Source: Lucinisca nassula
Lineage: Eukaryota; Mollusca; Bivalvia; Lucinida; Lucinidae
DNA length: 64,000 bases
Assembly (NCBI GenBank): GCA_963580285.1
Contig: OY757010.1
Coordinates: 218,631,234 to 218,695,233, forward strand
Direction of reading: 5' to 3'
Below the pieces are notes generated by a model. It was given only the letters and a program-made list of their open reading frames with translations, did no database searches and was not told where the DNA came from. Within the stretch, counting starts at the first letter, position 1. Every line of letters begins with the position of its first letter. This document shows, piece by piece, positions 21,553 to 31,175 of this stretch. Position numbers and translations under genes: made by a program.

Positions 21553-22113
21553 GTAGATGGATTTGTTTCGTGTAACATTTGTGATAAACGCGATGACTTT
21601 GATTTTGAGATTGTAAATTTTCCTTTTTTGGATGGTGATGTTCCTAGTGCGCCATCCTATGGCGTTTATATTTCGCAATTAATTCGATTTGCTAGTGTTT
21701 GTAGTCATGTAACTGAATTCAACACTCGTAATAAATTATTAACGGCTAAACTCCTTAATCAGGGTTATCGGTACCATAAACTACGCAAAGCATTTTCAAA
21801 ATTTTATAGACGCCATTCTGATTTAATTTCAAAATTCAATATTGGACTTAAATCTCTTCTGCAACAAGGTCTATCGGAACCCGAATTTTATGGTGACTTA
21901 GTATATAAATTCAGAAAAATATATAAGCGCAATGACTTCAGCACCCAATTTCGTAAAATCATTCTTCGATATAAAAAGATTGGGTACAACATGGATATTA
22001 TACGACAGACTGCATACATGGTAGTTAACCCAATTACGGTTTGCAACTTTGCTTCCCTCTTTAATTGCACGCCGGTGGGTCAGGCATCAGATTCTATGAC
22101 GGCTCCAACGTAA
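21553..22113 (+). pseudogene. Naiad ORF part 3: RT C-terminal (thumb) region
   Basis: Open from the 7-bp deletion to a natural TAA: VDGFVSCNICDKRDDFDFEI, then NFPFLDGDVPSAPSYGVYIS, KAFSKFYRRHSDLI, LSEPEFYGDLVYKFRKIY and a tail ending ASLFNCTPVGQASDSMTAPT. The copies at 26520-27291 (-) and 63673-63976 (+) align with it. There is no GIY-YIG domain after it, confirming the permuted order. Confidence 0.88.
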
Positions 22114-22583
22114 AGGCTTATTGAGAATTAGAGAGATAATGTTGGTTGGTGCCTGATGCTCTGTCTCTGGTCGGGCTCATCGGAGTCTAACTGTTGGTTT
22201 TCTTTTGCTCCAGCATTTCAGTGGTTTCTTGCTGTCGAGTCCTCACCGTTGTCTCACCTCTGCTGTTCTATGATTTTTGTGTTCATGGAGATGTTGCACT
22301 GATGAGTTAGGAGGCCTTCATGCGGACTGAACAAATTATTTGTCTAAATCGCGACGGAAGTAAGGGCGAGGATTGTGGCCACGTAAAATCGATTTAAGCC
22401 CCCCCCCCCCCCCCCCCCCCCAGTGGAAATCTTCCACTGATCGTTCCAAGTCGGCTCTTCTGTGGCGATTTATTTATGTTGTTGTTTGTTACTTACTGTG
22501 TGTATCACTTGTGTCTTTTGGTTTTGGATGGCCATATGGCCATTTTGTGGGAAAGTAACTGTCCTTATGGCCTTCCTTTGTTT
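22114..22583 (+). other. Naiad 3' UTR with hammerhead-like motif and C run
   Basis: Starts after the TAA. It contains GCCTGATGCTCTGTCTCTGG and TTTTCTTTTGCTCCAGCATT, then the widely repeated core GTTGCACTGATGAG to GCGACGGAAG (22293-22360), then GTGGCCACGTAAAATCGATT and a C homopolymer (22399-22421). The core resembles a hammerhead ribozyme but departs from the consensus. I found no convincing SECIS element by eye. Confidence 0.6.
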
Positions 22584-22706
22584 AGGTTTCCATTATGGTC
22601 TGGTCGCTTAATGTTTGTATTTCTTTCCCTTTGGTGTCTTTTATGGGTGGAGTAAGTTAATTGTATCAATTCCTGATCTTTGTTTTACTTCTACTTTCTA
22701 TATCTG
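22584..22706 (+). repeat. Naiad 3' pseudo-LTR piece
   Basis: Direct repeat of 18411-18536; see that entry. What follows (22707-22797) is not shared with the region after the 5' copy. Confidence 0.8.
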
Positions 22707-22797
22707 GAACCCTGCCTTGCCACTAAATCGTTTGAAGTTTTCTGAGACAGCGTTCGTGGAAGTGGCTCATTCTTTTGACATGCTGTTGGTAAAATAT

Positions 22798-23062
22798 CCA
22801 AAACAGAAGTGAAGGCAATGCACAGGAATCGATATAATTAACCGACACCTCCCATCAGAGACACCAAAGGAGAAAAAACACAAACTTTAGATAGCTAGAC
22901 CCTAAGGGAAACATCAAAAGCGGAAGGTCAACGGGACAATTACTTTCCCACAAAATGGCCAATTGGCTATCCAAAACAAAAAAATAAAAGTGATACAGTT
23001 TCTCAAAGACAAACCATAACAAAATAAGCCGCGACAGAAGATTCGCCGTGGAACGGTATAAA
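22798..23062 (-). mobile_element. Naiad UTR/pseudo-LTR fragment, inverted
   Basis: The minus strand matches the pseudo-LTR and the stretch upstream of it (TTGTGGGAAAGTAATTGTCC, GGTGTCTCTGATGGGAGGTG). It lies tail to tail with the plus-strand copy, one of several inverted pairs in this cluster. Confidence 0.75.
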
Positions 23063-23669
23063 ATTTTCCTCATTTCTGTTCCGGTTATCCGTCTAGGCGT
23101 TTTGAATGGACACAAACAAATTGGATTTGGAGGAGGCCTTAGGCAATGTCACAAATTTTCATCTTCAGAAATATGCCATTTAAATACCATGTACTTCTGC
23201 TAACAAAAGACAGCCCATGATAAACCTTCATAAAAACAATCAGCTCAACTGATCTGACCATCGACCAGATACAGACAAACATATTATCTGTCAAATATCC
23301 TTGAAACAAATAATCTTACCGACATCACAATCTAAAATGACAGATAAATTATTCTTATCATTAATAGAATCACATAAGCGATCTATACAAACCATTTAAA
23401 GCGACTAGAAAGTAATTATTTCTCTGCCAAGACATATAAATAAGGAATATAATGTCTGTGATATAGTTTGGATGAGATAATGTTCAATTAAACAGGGTTG
23501 GGCTGGAACAGAGACATCCGCATAAGGATAAAATGATAAATATATGAACAACGTTATGAAAAAAGAAAAACTGCTTTCCTTAAGTGCAGATCAGCCTGTG
23601 CATGCATACAGTCTAATCGGCTTGTTAGTGTTCATTGTTCGGATCGAACCATTGTTCGGATCGAACAAG
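23063..23669. other. Unclassified AT-rich DNA
   Basis: No gene or repeat family recognised. GTTCGGATCGAAC occurs twice near 23637-23667 (a palindrome in tandem). Confidence 0.4.
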
Positions 23670-23850
23670 TTTACCCATATACGACAATAGAAAATAATTC
23701 CACCTAATGAGTTTCGAGTAGTCCCTTTCAAATTTTAGGGGTGAGGTTTGTTTTGTGTGTAGTAAGTTTTGCATAAATGTACGTACGTTAAGCAAACAGT
23801 GTAGACCCGATCAGGGACTATACTGTTTGCCAATGTTCCAGAAAAGAACC
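23670..23850. mobile_element. TTAA-type MITE relic with palindrome core
   Basis: The words around 23690-23770 are the inverse of 62105-62190 (CACCTAATGAGTTT; GGTTTGTTTTGTGTGTAGTA), followed by a shortened core GTAGACCCGATCAGGG and ACTGTTTGCC. Interpreted as a deleted copy of that MITE family. Confidence 0.55.
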
Positions 23851-23873
23851 GCTAAGCAGTAATACGCCCATGA

Positions 23874-24087
23874 CGGGGCTCCGTGGCCTAGTGGGTAAGA
23901 GCGTTGACCCTTAATTATTAGGCCTCATCGCTGTAGTTCGTGCCTCGTTCGGGTCACATGTGAGACGCCAAGTTCTGCAACGGACAGTCTGGTGTTTTTT
24001 CTCCGGGTTCGCCGGTTTTCGCTCACCCGTGATTAACGATCGGCTCGATATAATGAACGAAAACCATAAAAATACGTCCATAATTTA
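23874..24087 (+). mobile_element. SINE B (tRNA-like head)
   Basis: GGGGCTCCGTGGCCTAGTGG, GGTAAGAGCG and TTCGGGTCACATGTGAGAC form a degraded tRNA-like head; the body GTTTTTTCTCCGGGTTCGCC, GATTAACGATCGGC is shared with 56052-56240. A short A-rich tail follows. Confidence 0.75.
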
Positions 24088-24132
24088 TATGTAAAATATT
24101 CAGCCTTTAACTAGTCCGTGTAGTGTGGAGGC

Positions 24133-24198
24133 CAGTTTATATATAGTCTGGTTGCAAAACCCCAAAAGAGGTTTTGCAACCAGAATATATATAAACTG
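24133..24198. repeat. Long hairpin with 29-bp arms
   Basis: Arms 24133-24161 and 24170-24198 pair over 29 positions with about two mismatches around an 8-base loop; the inner parts GGTTGCAAAACC and GGTTTTGCAACC match exactly. The right arm abuts the start of a Naiad UTR fragment. Confidence 0.85.
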
Positions 24199-24580
24199 AT
24201 GCGTTAGGAGACCTTCATGTGGACTGAACAAATTATTTGTCTTAATCGCGACGGAAGTAAGGGCGAGGATTGTGGCCACGTAAAATCGATTTAAGCCCCC
24301 TAGTGGAATTCGTTTCCGCTACCGTTCGAAGGCGGTTCTTCTGTCGCGGTGTATTTTTGTTATGGTTTGTCTTTGGGTGTTTGTGTCGCTTATATTATTT
24401 TATTTTGGATAGCCTATTGGCCCTTTTGTGGGAAAGTAACTGTCCTTTTAGCTTTCCGCTATTGGTGTTACCATTAGGGTCTGCTGTTTCATGTTTGTGT
24501 TTCTTTCCCTTTGGTGTCTCTGATAGGAGCTATGGGTTGATTGTATCGATTCCTGATCATTGCCTCCACTTCTAGTTAAT
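24199..24580 (+). mobile_element. Naiad UTR/pseudo-LTR fragment
   Basis: GATGCGTTAGGAGACCTTCA, GACTGAACAAATTATTTGTC, GTGGCCACGTAAAATCGATT, GGGAAAGTAACTGTCC and TTGTATCGATTCCTGATCA occur in the standard order. It starts mid-core (the CTGATG end is provided by the hairpin) and has no coding part. Open frames in it are accidental. Confidence 0.8.
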
Positions 24581-25224
24581 TGCTTTCGACTGATCGGTTC
24601 ACAGATGTGTTTTGTTTGTGGTACATTTTACAAAAAAATGCACCTCGTTTGTGCCGACACTGTAGACCCATCTGATCTAGGTATACACTGTTTCCAAATG
24701 TACCAAAAAAATAGGACGCTATGCACATATGGATCAATATTTTGAACAGATCATACAGCGGTTCTGGGGATGCGATTCTAAATCACAAATATCATCTAAA
24801 ATGCTTTTCTATACCGCATGAATGATACTATTTCTTGCATATCAACAAAAGACGTCCAAGATAGAAACTTGTTGCCTCATATCCTTATTTCACCTTATGG
24901 TAAGATAAGAACCAAAGCACGTGATGGTCGATAGTCCATGAGTGTAGGCTGAAAAAAGGTCCAGAACCTGGTCTTAGACTGTTCCTGAAACCATTTAATC
25001 CAAGTTCTCTAAGCAGCCCGTGTTTCTGTTACTTTCATTGATCACTTAGGTCAGTTTACGCGTCAGACTGTTTGCCAACCGTGATGTCACAGCGACACAT
25101 ATAGTGCTATGAATAGCGCGGCTATATATAACCATTGTCGGTTTATCTGTATTGGTTAATGCTAGTCACAAGGACGTCAGCAATATAGCAGTTAGCGATG
25201 GCCATGCATTTTTGTTTTGCCTGA
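24581..25224. other. Non-coding DNA with small palindrome-core relics
   Basis: A shortened core at about 24658-24695 (GTAGACCCATCTGATCTAGG, ACACTGTTTCC) and another relic near 24962-25080 (GGTCTTAGACTGTTCC, ACTGTTTGCC). Nothing else recognised. Confidence 0.45.
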
Positions 25225-25587
25225 AAAGTAGAAGTAAAACAAAGATCAGGAATCGATACAATTAACTTACTCCACCCACCAAAGACACCAAAGGGAAAGA
25301 AACACAAACATGAAGCGACCTGACCATAATGGACACCTTAACAAAGGATGGCCATAAGGACAGTTACTTTCCCACAAAATGGCCAAATGGCCATCCAAAA
25401 TAAAAAGACACAAGTGATACACACAGTGAGTAGTAACAAACAACAACATAAATAAACCGCCACAGAAGAACCGCCTTGGAACGGTCAGTGAAAAAATTCC
25501 ACTGGGGGCTTAAATCGATTTTACGTGGCTACAATCTTCGCCCTTATTTCCGTCGCGATTTAGACAAATAATTTATTCAGTCCGCGT

Positions 25588-25879
25588 GTTTGTTTGTTTG
25601 ATTTGATGTTTAACGTCCCCGTCAACACTGTAAAGGTCATTTTAGAGACGTTGCTTCCAATTTTGTGGGACATTGAGATGAAATGACATCTCAAGCCCTG
25701 TCGCCCAATGAAACCAATAGAGTTTATTAGCATGGGCGGTCCACCTCGCACCGCGGTTCCTGGACAGGCTTAGATCCTCTAAGCGGTTTACCAGTACTAG
25801 TGTGCAGGCCGGATTCAGCGCTGCGTGGAAGCATCATGCAGCCCATATATTTCTCCAAGCCCCTATGGGCGGGGGCTGT
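25588..25879 (-). mobile_element. SINE R with 13-bp target-site duplication
   Basis: Complete minus-strand SINE R. ATTCAGTCCGCGT occurs at 25575-25587 and again at 25880-25892, a perfect 13-bp target-site duplication that defines both ends. A third, near-matching word follows. It inserted into the UTR core of the inverted Naiad. Confidence 0.92.
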
Positions 25880-26154
25880 ATTCAGTCCGCGTATTCAGTT
25901 CGCGTGAAGGCCTCCTAACTCATCAGTGCAACATCTCCGTGAACACAAATAATCAAAGAACCACAGAGGTGAGACAACGGCGAGGACTCGACAGCAAAAA
26001 ACCACTGAAATGCTTGAGCAAAAGAAAACCAACAGTTAGACTCCGATGGGCCCGACCAGAGACAGAGCATCAGGCACCAACCAACAATACCTTGAATTTG
26101 ATCTCTCTAATTCTCAATAAGCCTTTACGATGGAACCGTCATAGAATCTGAGGC

Positions 26155-26473
26155 AACCGGCCCCGATAGCTCAGTTGGTAGAGTGTCCGCTCCGGGGAAC
26201 GGGAGGTCTCGGGTTCGATCCCGGGCCGCGACATACCAAAGTCGTTAAAAATGGTACTAGCTGCTCCTCGCTTGGCACTCGGATTTACGGGGTAGAGCTA
26301 GGACTGGTCGATCCAGTGTCAGGATAATGTGACTGGGTGTGGTATCATGCAATGTGTCTGGGGCATGATACTTCAGTGAGGCAGCACTATAAACGTGAGC
26401 ATTGAGCTCCCTGTCGCAACCAGACACCGTCGTGATATGACTGAAAAATTGTTGAAAGCGACGTTAAACCCGA

Positions 26474-26505
<32 letters not shown>
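26155..26505 (+). mobile_element. SINE G, tRNA-like head, (AC)n tail
   Basis: Head CCCCGATAGCTCAGTTGGTA with GGGTTCGATCCCGGGC is a good tRNA-like A box and B box; the roughly 280-bp body ends TTGTTGAAAGCGACGTTAAA and an (AC)n tail. A perfect 14-bp duplication ATAGAATCTGAGGC flanks it at 26141-26154 and 26506-26519. Anticodon region CTCCGGGGAACGGG. A retroposed SINE, not a functional tRNA gene. Confidence 0.92.
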
Positions 26506-26510
<5 letters not shown>

Positions 26511-26519
26511 ATCTGAGGC

Positions 26520-27625
26520 CTGACCCACCGGCGTGCAGTTAAAGAGGGACGCAAAGTTACCAACCGTGATTGGGTTAACTACCATGCATGCAGTCTGTCG
26601 TATAAAATCCAATGTTGTACCCAATCTTTTTATATCGAAGAATGATTTTACGAAATTGGGTGCCGAAGTCATTGCGGTTATATATTTTTCTGAATTTATA
26701 TACTAAGTCACCATAAAATTCGGGTTCCGATAGACCTTGTTGCAGAGGAGATTTTAGTCCAATATTGAATTTTGAAATTAAATCAGAATGGCGTCTATAA
26801 AATTTTGAAAATGCTTTGCGTAGTTTATGGTACCGATAACCCTGATTAAGAAGTTTAGCCGTTAATAATTTGTTACGAGTGTTGAAGTCAGATACATGAC
26901 TACACACTCCAGCAAATCGAATTAATTGCGAAATATAAACGCCATAGGATGGCGCACGAGGAACATCACCATCCAAAAAAGGAAAATTTACAATCTTAAA
27001 ATCAAAGTCATCTCGTTTATCATAAATTTTGCACGAAACAAACCCATCTACAATAGATAGATGTAAATCCAAAAACGGGGCCTCGGTATCAGAAGAATTT
27101 GCTTTATTTAACTGAAGTTCTGGGGGGTACATCTGACTGATCACACGATTGAAATAAGTATTATCAATATTTAATAACACATCTAAATATCTAGAAGTGG
27201 AGCTAAAAGCTTCAATAATTTCAGATTGGTTATCAATGGAAAGCGACAACATGAAGTCTCTTTCATAGCAATACAAGAACAGATCAGCCACAAGAACAGA
27301 TCAGCCACAAGAGGTGTGCAATTCGTACCCATCGGAATACCCACAAGTTGTCTAAATAACTTAGTACCGAATCTAATATAAATATTGTCAAGTAGAAAGG
27401 TGAGGGCATCACACACTTTCTGACATGACCAAAGTGTATAATTCTTATGCTCTTTAGAAGTGAAAAATGCATTTCTGACATTACATGCAAGATAGAGAGA
27501 ATCTTCTCTGTGAAAAGTCCATTCAATTAAATCATTAAGCTTTTCTTTTATAAGACTATGAGGAAGTGTAGTGTGAAGATTGGAAAATCGTAAGTAGACA
27601 GACTGAAATGCTGATCCTATACTAA
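26520..27625 (-). pseudogene. Naiad copy 2 reverse transcriptase, broken
   Basis: The minus strand encodes TTLPHSLIKEKLNDLIEWTF, GIPMGTNCTPLVADLFL, RYLDVLLNIDNTYF, SIVDGFVSCKIYDKRDDFDF and the SEPEFYGDLVYKFRKIYNRN tail. Lesions: a short T run near 27592 that shifts the frame through motif A, a 17-bp tandem duplication at 27273-27289/27290-27306 that shifts frame after VADLFL, and the second Asp of the catalytic pair changed to Val. The first Asp, lost in copy 1, is kept here. Confidence 0.88.
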
Positions 27626-28033
27626 CTTCCAAAATTAGACAGCTGCCACGGTATTACACTTTCTATGCTCCGCCATTTGCAATACGGTGGTCCCTGAGCT
27701 CCACTATTGTATCGAAATTATTTTCAACATTGCTTTAAAGAGAGAACAAGGCAGTTTTATGTTTGTTTTGTGAACCTTTGCGTAAATGATTTCTTAAAGG
27801 ATTGGCATATTACAGAATAGTTATGATTATGCTGGACAATGATATCTTGGATAAGTTTCGTCTGAACAAATATTTCTACATATTTTGGCATACCTTCATT
27901 TGCATTCTAATAATAAGTTGTACGCCACCCACAAATATTGTTTTGCTATATTGGAAACAGACCTTTTTAACACTTAAGCTAGTGCTTTATAAGAATTGCT
28001 TGCATTTTGTTGCAATATTAAACAGATGAACGT
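27626..28033. other. Unclassified AT-rich DNA
   Basis: No domain or repeat recognised. The short open frame at 27802-28029 has no recognisable similarity and AT-rich, spacer-like composition. Confidence 0.4.
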
Positions 28034-28474
28034 GTCACGTAATCATTACGAAGACACGCCTATACAAATCCGAGCGTACATTGCAACCTTTTATCGTCGA
28101 AAAAATGAAAATTTTAACCCTTCTCTTGCTGAATATTCAGTTTAGCCACACCCATTTCTGACTTTGAACCAATCAGATTACTTGATGTGATTTATTCTTA
28201 CAATGCCATAAACTTAATGATAAACAGTGTAGATCCTGATCAGATGGCTTCCTCAGAAGCCATCTGATCTTGATCTGTACTGTTTCCAAAGATAGGGGTT
28301 GTCGTTAACAGCATGATAAGAGTTAAGATGAAAAATTGTGATATTTTTCTTATTTCTGCTCAAAATATATTTTAGAGCAGAAATAAGAAAAATATGGTTG
28401 ACCCCTGTAAAACCCAGTTTTACTATATAAAAGTGGGATTAAATGGGGTCAAAATTATATAGGTGTGCGTGATG
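28034..28474. mobile_element. MITE A interrupted by a TTAA MITE
   Basis: Left arm to about 28117 (CATTACGAAGACACGCC...GAAAATTTTAA), right arm from 28323 (TTAAGATGAAAAATTGTG) to GGTGTGCGTGATG. Removing 28118-28326 restores the family word TTTTAAGATG. Confidence 0.8.
28114..28326. mobile_element. TTAA-flanked MITE with palindrome core
   Basis: TTAA at 28114-28117 and 28323-28326; inverted ends CCCTTCTCTTGCTG and CAGCATGATAAGAG. Interior core hairpin at about 28229-28280 (GATCCTGATCAGATGGCTTC and its inverse). Exact TTAA duplication is the hallmark of piggyBac-type transposition. Confidence 0.8.
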
Positions 28475-28588
28475 AAAAATTGAAGTGTTGAGTCCACTGT
28501 GAAAAAAAATCGATGTCATTTGTATGCCGATGAACAGATAACTTATCAGCCCTTTAAACGCTATGGGCAAATATAGACCGGACGATAA

Positions 28589-28798
28589 TACAGTAAAATT
28601 CCTCTATTAAGACCACCTAAAATTAAGACTAATTCTCCTTTAAAACGCTTATTTAGTACGTTGTAGCTTTGCTGTATTTGTGTCTTTTGCATAAAATGTC
28701 CTCTGCTCAGAGACCACTTTTCGGACTGTTCAAAAGTGGTCTTTAAGACCAGTTCTGAACAGTCCCAAAGGTGGTCTAAATATAGGAATTTTACTGTA
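28589..28798. mobile_element. MITE D, complete
   Basis: Terminal inverted repeats TACAGTAAAATTCCTCTATT (then AAGACCACC) and GGTGGTC TAAATATAGGAATTTTACTGTA, with an internal GACCACTTTTC/AAAAGTGGTC inverted pair. Used here to interpret 6421-6561 and 9149-9299. Confidence 0.88.
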
Positions 28799-28849
28799 TA
28801 ACTTTTGTCTTTGTTTTCAGGGACAGCAACTTGGGACAACAACGTAAAT

Positions 28850-28950
28850 GTTATACATGGTAGTTAACCCAGTCACGGAAGCTACCTTTTCTTCTCTCTT
28901 TAATTGCACGCCGGCGGGTCTGGCCTCACACTCTATAACGCATCCGGCCT
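28850..28950 (+). pseudogene. Naiad RT extreme C-terminus fragment
   Basis: ACATGGTAGTTAACCCAGTC to TAATTGCACGCCGG...GGTCTGGCCTCACACTC matches the last codons of the RT (YMVVNPIT...FNCTPVGQ) at 22014-22095. Severe 5' truncation; the 3' UTR follows at once. Confidence 0.75.
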
Positions 28951-29815
28951 GAAAACTTCCTTAAACGGTTTTAAGTAATGTCGGTTGGTGCCTGACACTC
29001 TGTCTCTGGTCGGGCCAACTGTTGTTTTTCGTTTGCTTCAGAATTTCAGATATTTCATGCTGTCGAGTCATCGAGTTTAATGCATGCTCCCTGTATTCGT
29101 TCGATTTTCATGTTCTCGGAGATGTTGCACTGATGAGTTAGAAAGCCTTCATGCAGAGTGAATAAATTATTTCTCTAAAATACGACAGAACAAGGGGCGA
29201 GGATTATTACGAAAACACGCCTATACCAAAACATTGTAACCTTTATCACCGAAAAAATGAAAATTTTGAGATGAAAATTGTGATATTTTTCTTATTTCTG
29301 CTCAAAATATAGATTGTGGGTACTCGTTAGAACCGCCTCATCGAGGCGGTTCTAACGAGTACCCACAATCTATACATTAGAGCAGAAATAAGAAAAATTA
29401 GGTTTACCCCTACAAACCCCAGTTTTTCTATATAAAAGTGGGGTTCGATGGGGTCAAAATTATATAGGTGTGTTTTCGTGATGTATGCCCATATAAAATC
29501 GATTCAAGCCCACCCATTTAAACCTTTTTACTGACCTTTCTTCTATTGTGGTTTATTATTGTTATAGTTCACCTTTTTATGTATGTAATGCTTATATTTT
29601 TTTATTTTGGATTGATGTTTGACCATTTTATGGGAAAACAACTGTCCTTTTGGCTTTCCGCTTGTGACCTCCTTATTGTGAAGTTGTTTTATGCTGGTGT
29701 TTCCTTCCCTTTGTTGTCTTGGATTTGAGGTATGAGGCAGTTGATTCGATTCCTGATCACTGTCTTCACATCTATTTGGCATTGATTTCGAATCGATTCG
29801 CATGTGATATGAAGC
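28951..29815 (+). mobile_element. Naiad 3' UTR and pseudo-LTR, split by MITE A
   Basis: GGTTGGTGCCTGACACTCTG, GGAGATGTTGCACTGATGAG and GGGGCGAGGAT up to 29205; it resumes at 29484 with CCATATAAAATCGATTCAAG, then GGGAAAACAACTGTCC and GATTCGATTCCTGATCACTG. Together with 28850-28950 this is a strongly 5'-truncated Naiad. Confidence 0.75.
29206..29483. mobile_element. MITE A inside a Naiad UTR
   Basis: ATTACGAAAACACGCCTATA to GGTGTGTTTTCGTGATG with a perfect central palindrome (GTACTCGTTAGAACCGCCTC and its inverse). It separates GGGGCGAGGAT from TGCCCATATAAAATC, which are contiguous in intact Naiad UTRs. Confidence 0.88.
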
Positions 29816-30330
29816 TTTATGTTCTCTGAAGAAAATACTACAGATGAAAATGTCGTCTGCTATGGGGAGGTGCGCCTTTACCTGGTAGTATCAGTATTAG
29901 TGTAGGTTGCATCTCCTGAAACTCTATTTCGTTATTTAGGCGAATTCGACAGTTTTATGTGAGATCTTTAGTTGTTTGTCTGTGATAATTCATTATGTAG
30001 AACAATTGCTATGTAAACGATTTTGCAAATGGAAAAACGAAAACTGATCGTCGGAAGAGATCGTCTCAAAAATAGCACAGCCAGACGAGTTTTATTGGGA
30101 TACAATGAAGGTGCATTAAAGCACAGATCATTACATACAATTTTCATTAGTGTAGATTTAATTGACAGAAATACAAATATAATAACTGAAGAAAATGAAA
30201 TTATTGACAAACTAAGAAATCCACTCAAAGCCAAATTATCTAAAGGAGAGACGAACAGAAATCAAACTCGACTGAACTTCCAGTATCTTGACTACAAGAT
30301 TTCAGATGGCATTATATTCAAACTAAATGT
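29816..30330. other. Unclassified DNA with a short open frame
   Basis: An open frame from 30023 on the plus strand begins MQMEKRKLIVGRDRLKNSTA and reads into the Naiad UTR from about 30345. The part before the UTR (about 105 residues, Lys/Arg/Asn-rich) is not recognised. It may be a scrap of a coding element or chance. Confidence 0.3.
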
Positions 30331-30344
30331 CTTTTTTGTCCAGA

Positions 30345-30785
30345 TTAATAAGACTTACTGTTGGTTTTCTTTTGCTCCAGCATTTCAGTGGTTTCTTGCT
30401 GTCGAGTCCTCACCGTTGTTTCATCTCTGTGGTTGTTTGATTTTTGTGTTCACGGAGATGTTGCACTGATGAGTTAGGAGGCCTTCATGCGGACCGAACA
30501 AAGTATTTGTCTTAATCGCGACGGAAGTAAGGGCGAGGATTGTGGCCACGTAAAATCGATTTAAGCCCCCCCCCCCCCCTATTTTGGATAGCCTATTTGC
30601 CATTTTGTGGGAAAGTAACTTTCCTTTTGGCTTTCCGCTATTGATGTTTCCATTAGTGTCTAATGTTTCATGTTTGTGTTTCTTTCCCTTTGGTGTCTCT
30701 GATGGGAGCTGTGGGTTAATTGTATCGATTCCTAATCACTGCCTCCACTTCTGTTTTAGATTCCTGGCGCTTTCTTTGAAATAGA
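30345..30785 (+). mobile_element. Naiad 3' UTR/pseudo-LTR fragment with C run
   Basis: TTACTGTTGGTTTTCTTTTG, GATGTTGCACTGATGAG, GACCGAACAAAGTATTTGTC, GTGGCCACGTAAAATCGATT, then a C run (30565-30579), then a jump to GATAGCCTATTTGCCATTTT and the pseudo-LTR. The sequence normally between the C run and GGATAGCC is missing. Confidence 0.8.
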
Positions 30786-31045
30786 GGTGTTCTTCTGTCT
30801 GTCGTGATTTTTTATTTGTTATAGTTTGTATTTGCATGTAATGATTGTGTCTTTGTTTCTATTTATTGCATATATGTGTTTTGGATTGTCTTTTTGCCAT
30901 TTTATGGGAAAGTAACCGTCCTTTAGGCTGTCCGCTAGTGACGTTACATAAGGGTTTAGCTATTTCATGCTCGTGTTTTTTCCCTTTGGTGTCTTGGATG
31001 GGAGTTGTCGATTCTGGTGATTGCCTTCACTTTTATTTATTAATT
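30786..31045 (+). mobile_element. Naiad UTR fragment, second in tandem
   Basis: Starts TTCTTCTGTCTGTCGTGATT and runs through ATTTTATGGGAAAGTAACCG to CCCTTTGGTGTCTTGGATGG. It lies directly behind the preceding fragment in the same direction. Confidence 0.7.
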
Positions 31046-31118
31046 AAAATTATTAGAACTAATCTTACAAAAATGAAAGCAGTCAATGATTAAAAACGAA
31101 TTAAATTTAGTATCAGTG

Positions 31119-31173
31119 TTGTAGGTACTCGTTAGAACCGCCTCAGTTAGGCGATTCTAACGAGTCCCAACAA
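31119..31173. repeat. Solo MITE A/B central hairpin
   Basis: GGTACTCGTTAGAACCGCCT and GCGATTCTAACGAGTCCC arms without the outer parts of either MITE. It directly precedes a complete MITE A. Confidence 0.65.
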
Positions 31174-31175
31174 CC

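Larger units (their letters stand above)
18411..22706 (+). mobile_element. Naiad-type Penelope-like retroelement, nearly full length
   Basis: The order is pseudo-LTR, leader, GIY-YIG endonuclease, linker, reverse transcriptase, 3' UTR, second pseudo-LTR. The endonuclease lying N-terminal to the RT is the permuted order described for Naiad and Chlamys elements; canonical Penelope elements carry it C-terminally. The flanking repeats (18411-18536 and 22584-22706) are near-identical direct copies, matching the pseudo-LTR organisation known for these elements. The copy is inactive: extra A at 20806-20812, TAA at 20870, 7-bp deletion near 21552, and loss of one catalytic Asp. In-frame TGAs may be selenocysteine codons and not damage. 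Confidence 0.88.
25225..27625 (-). mobile_element. Naiad copy 2, inverted, 5'-truncated, with two SINE insertions
   Basis: In minus-strand order: truncated RT (27625 down to about 26520), 3' UTR (26140-25893), UTR core and pseudo-LTR (25574-25225). It is interrupted by SINE G in the last codons of the RT region and by SINE R in the UTR core. The 5' truncation just upstream of RT motif A is typical of incomplete reverse transcription. It is about as decayed as the plus-strand copy but with different lesions. Confidence 0.85.

Noticed and set aside
22082..22345. SECIS element
   Set aside because: ATGA and TGATGA words occur, but I could not pair a proper stem with an AA apical loop by eye; left for a covariance search.
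26159..26233. tRNA gene
   Set aside because: Good A and B boxes, but it is the head of SINE G with a 14-bp target-site duplication and an (AC)n tail.
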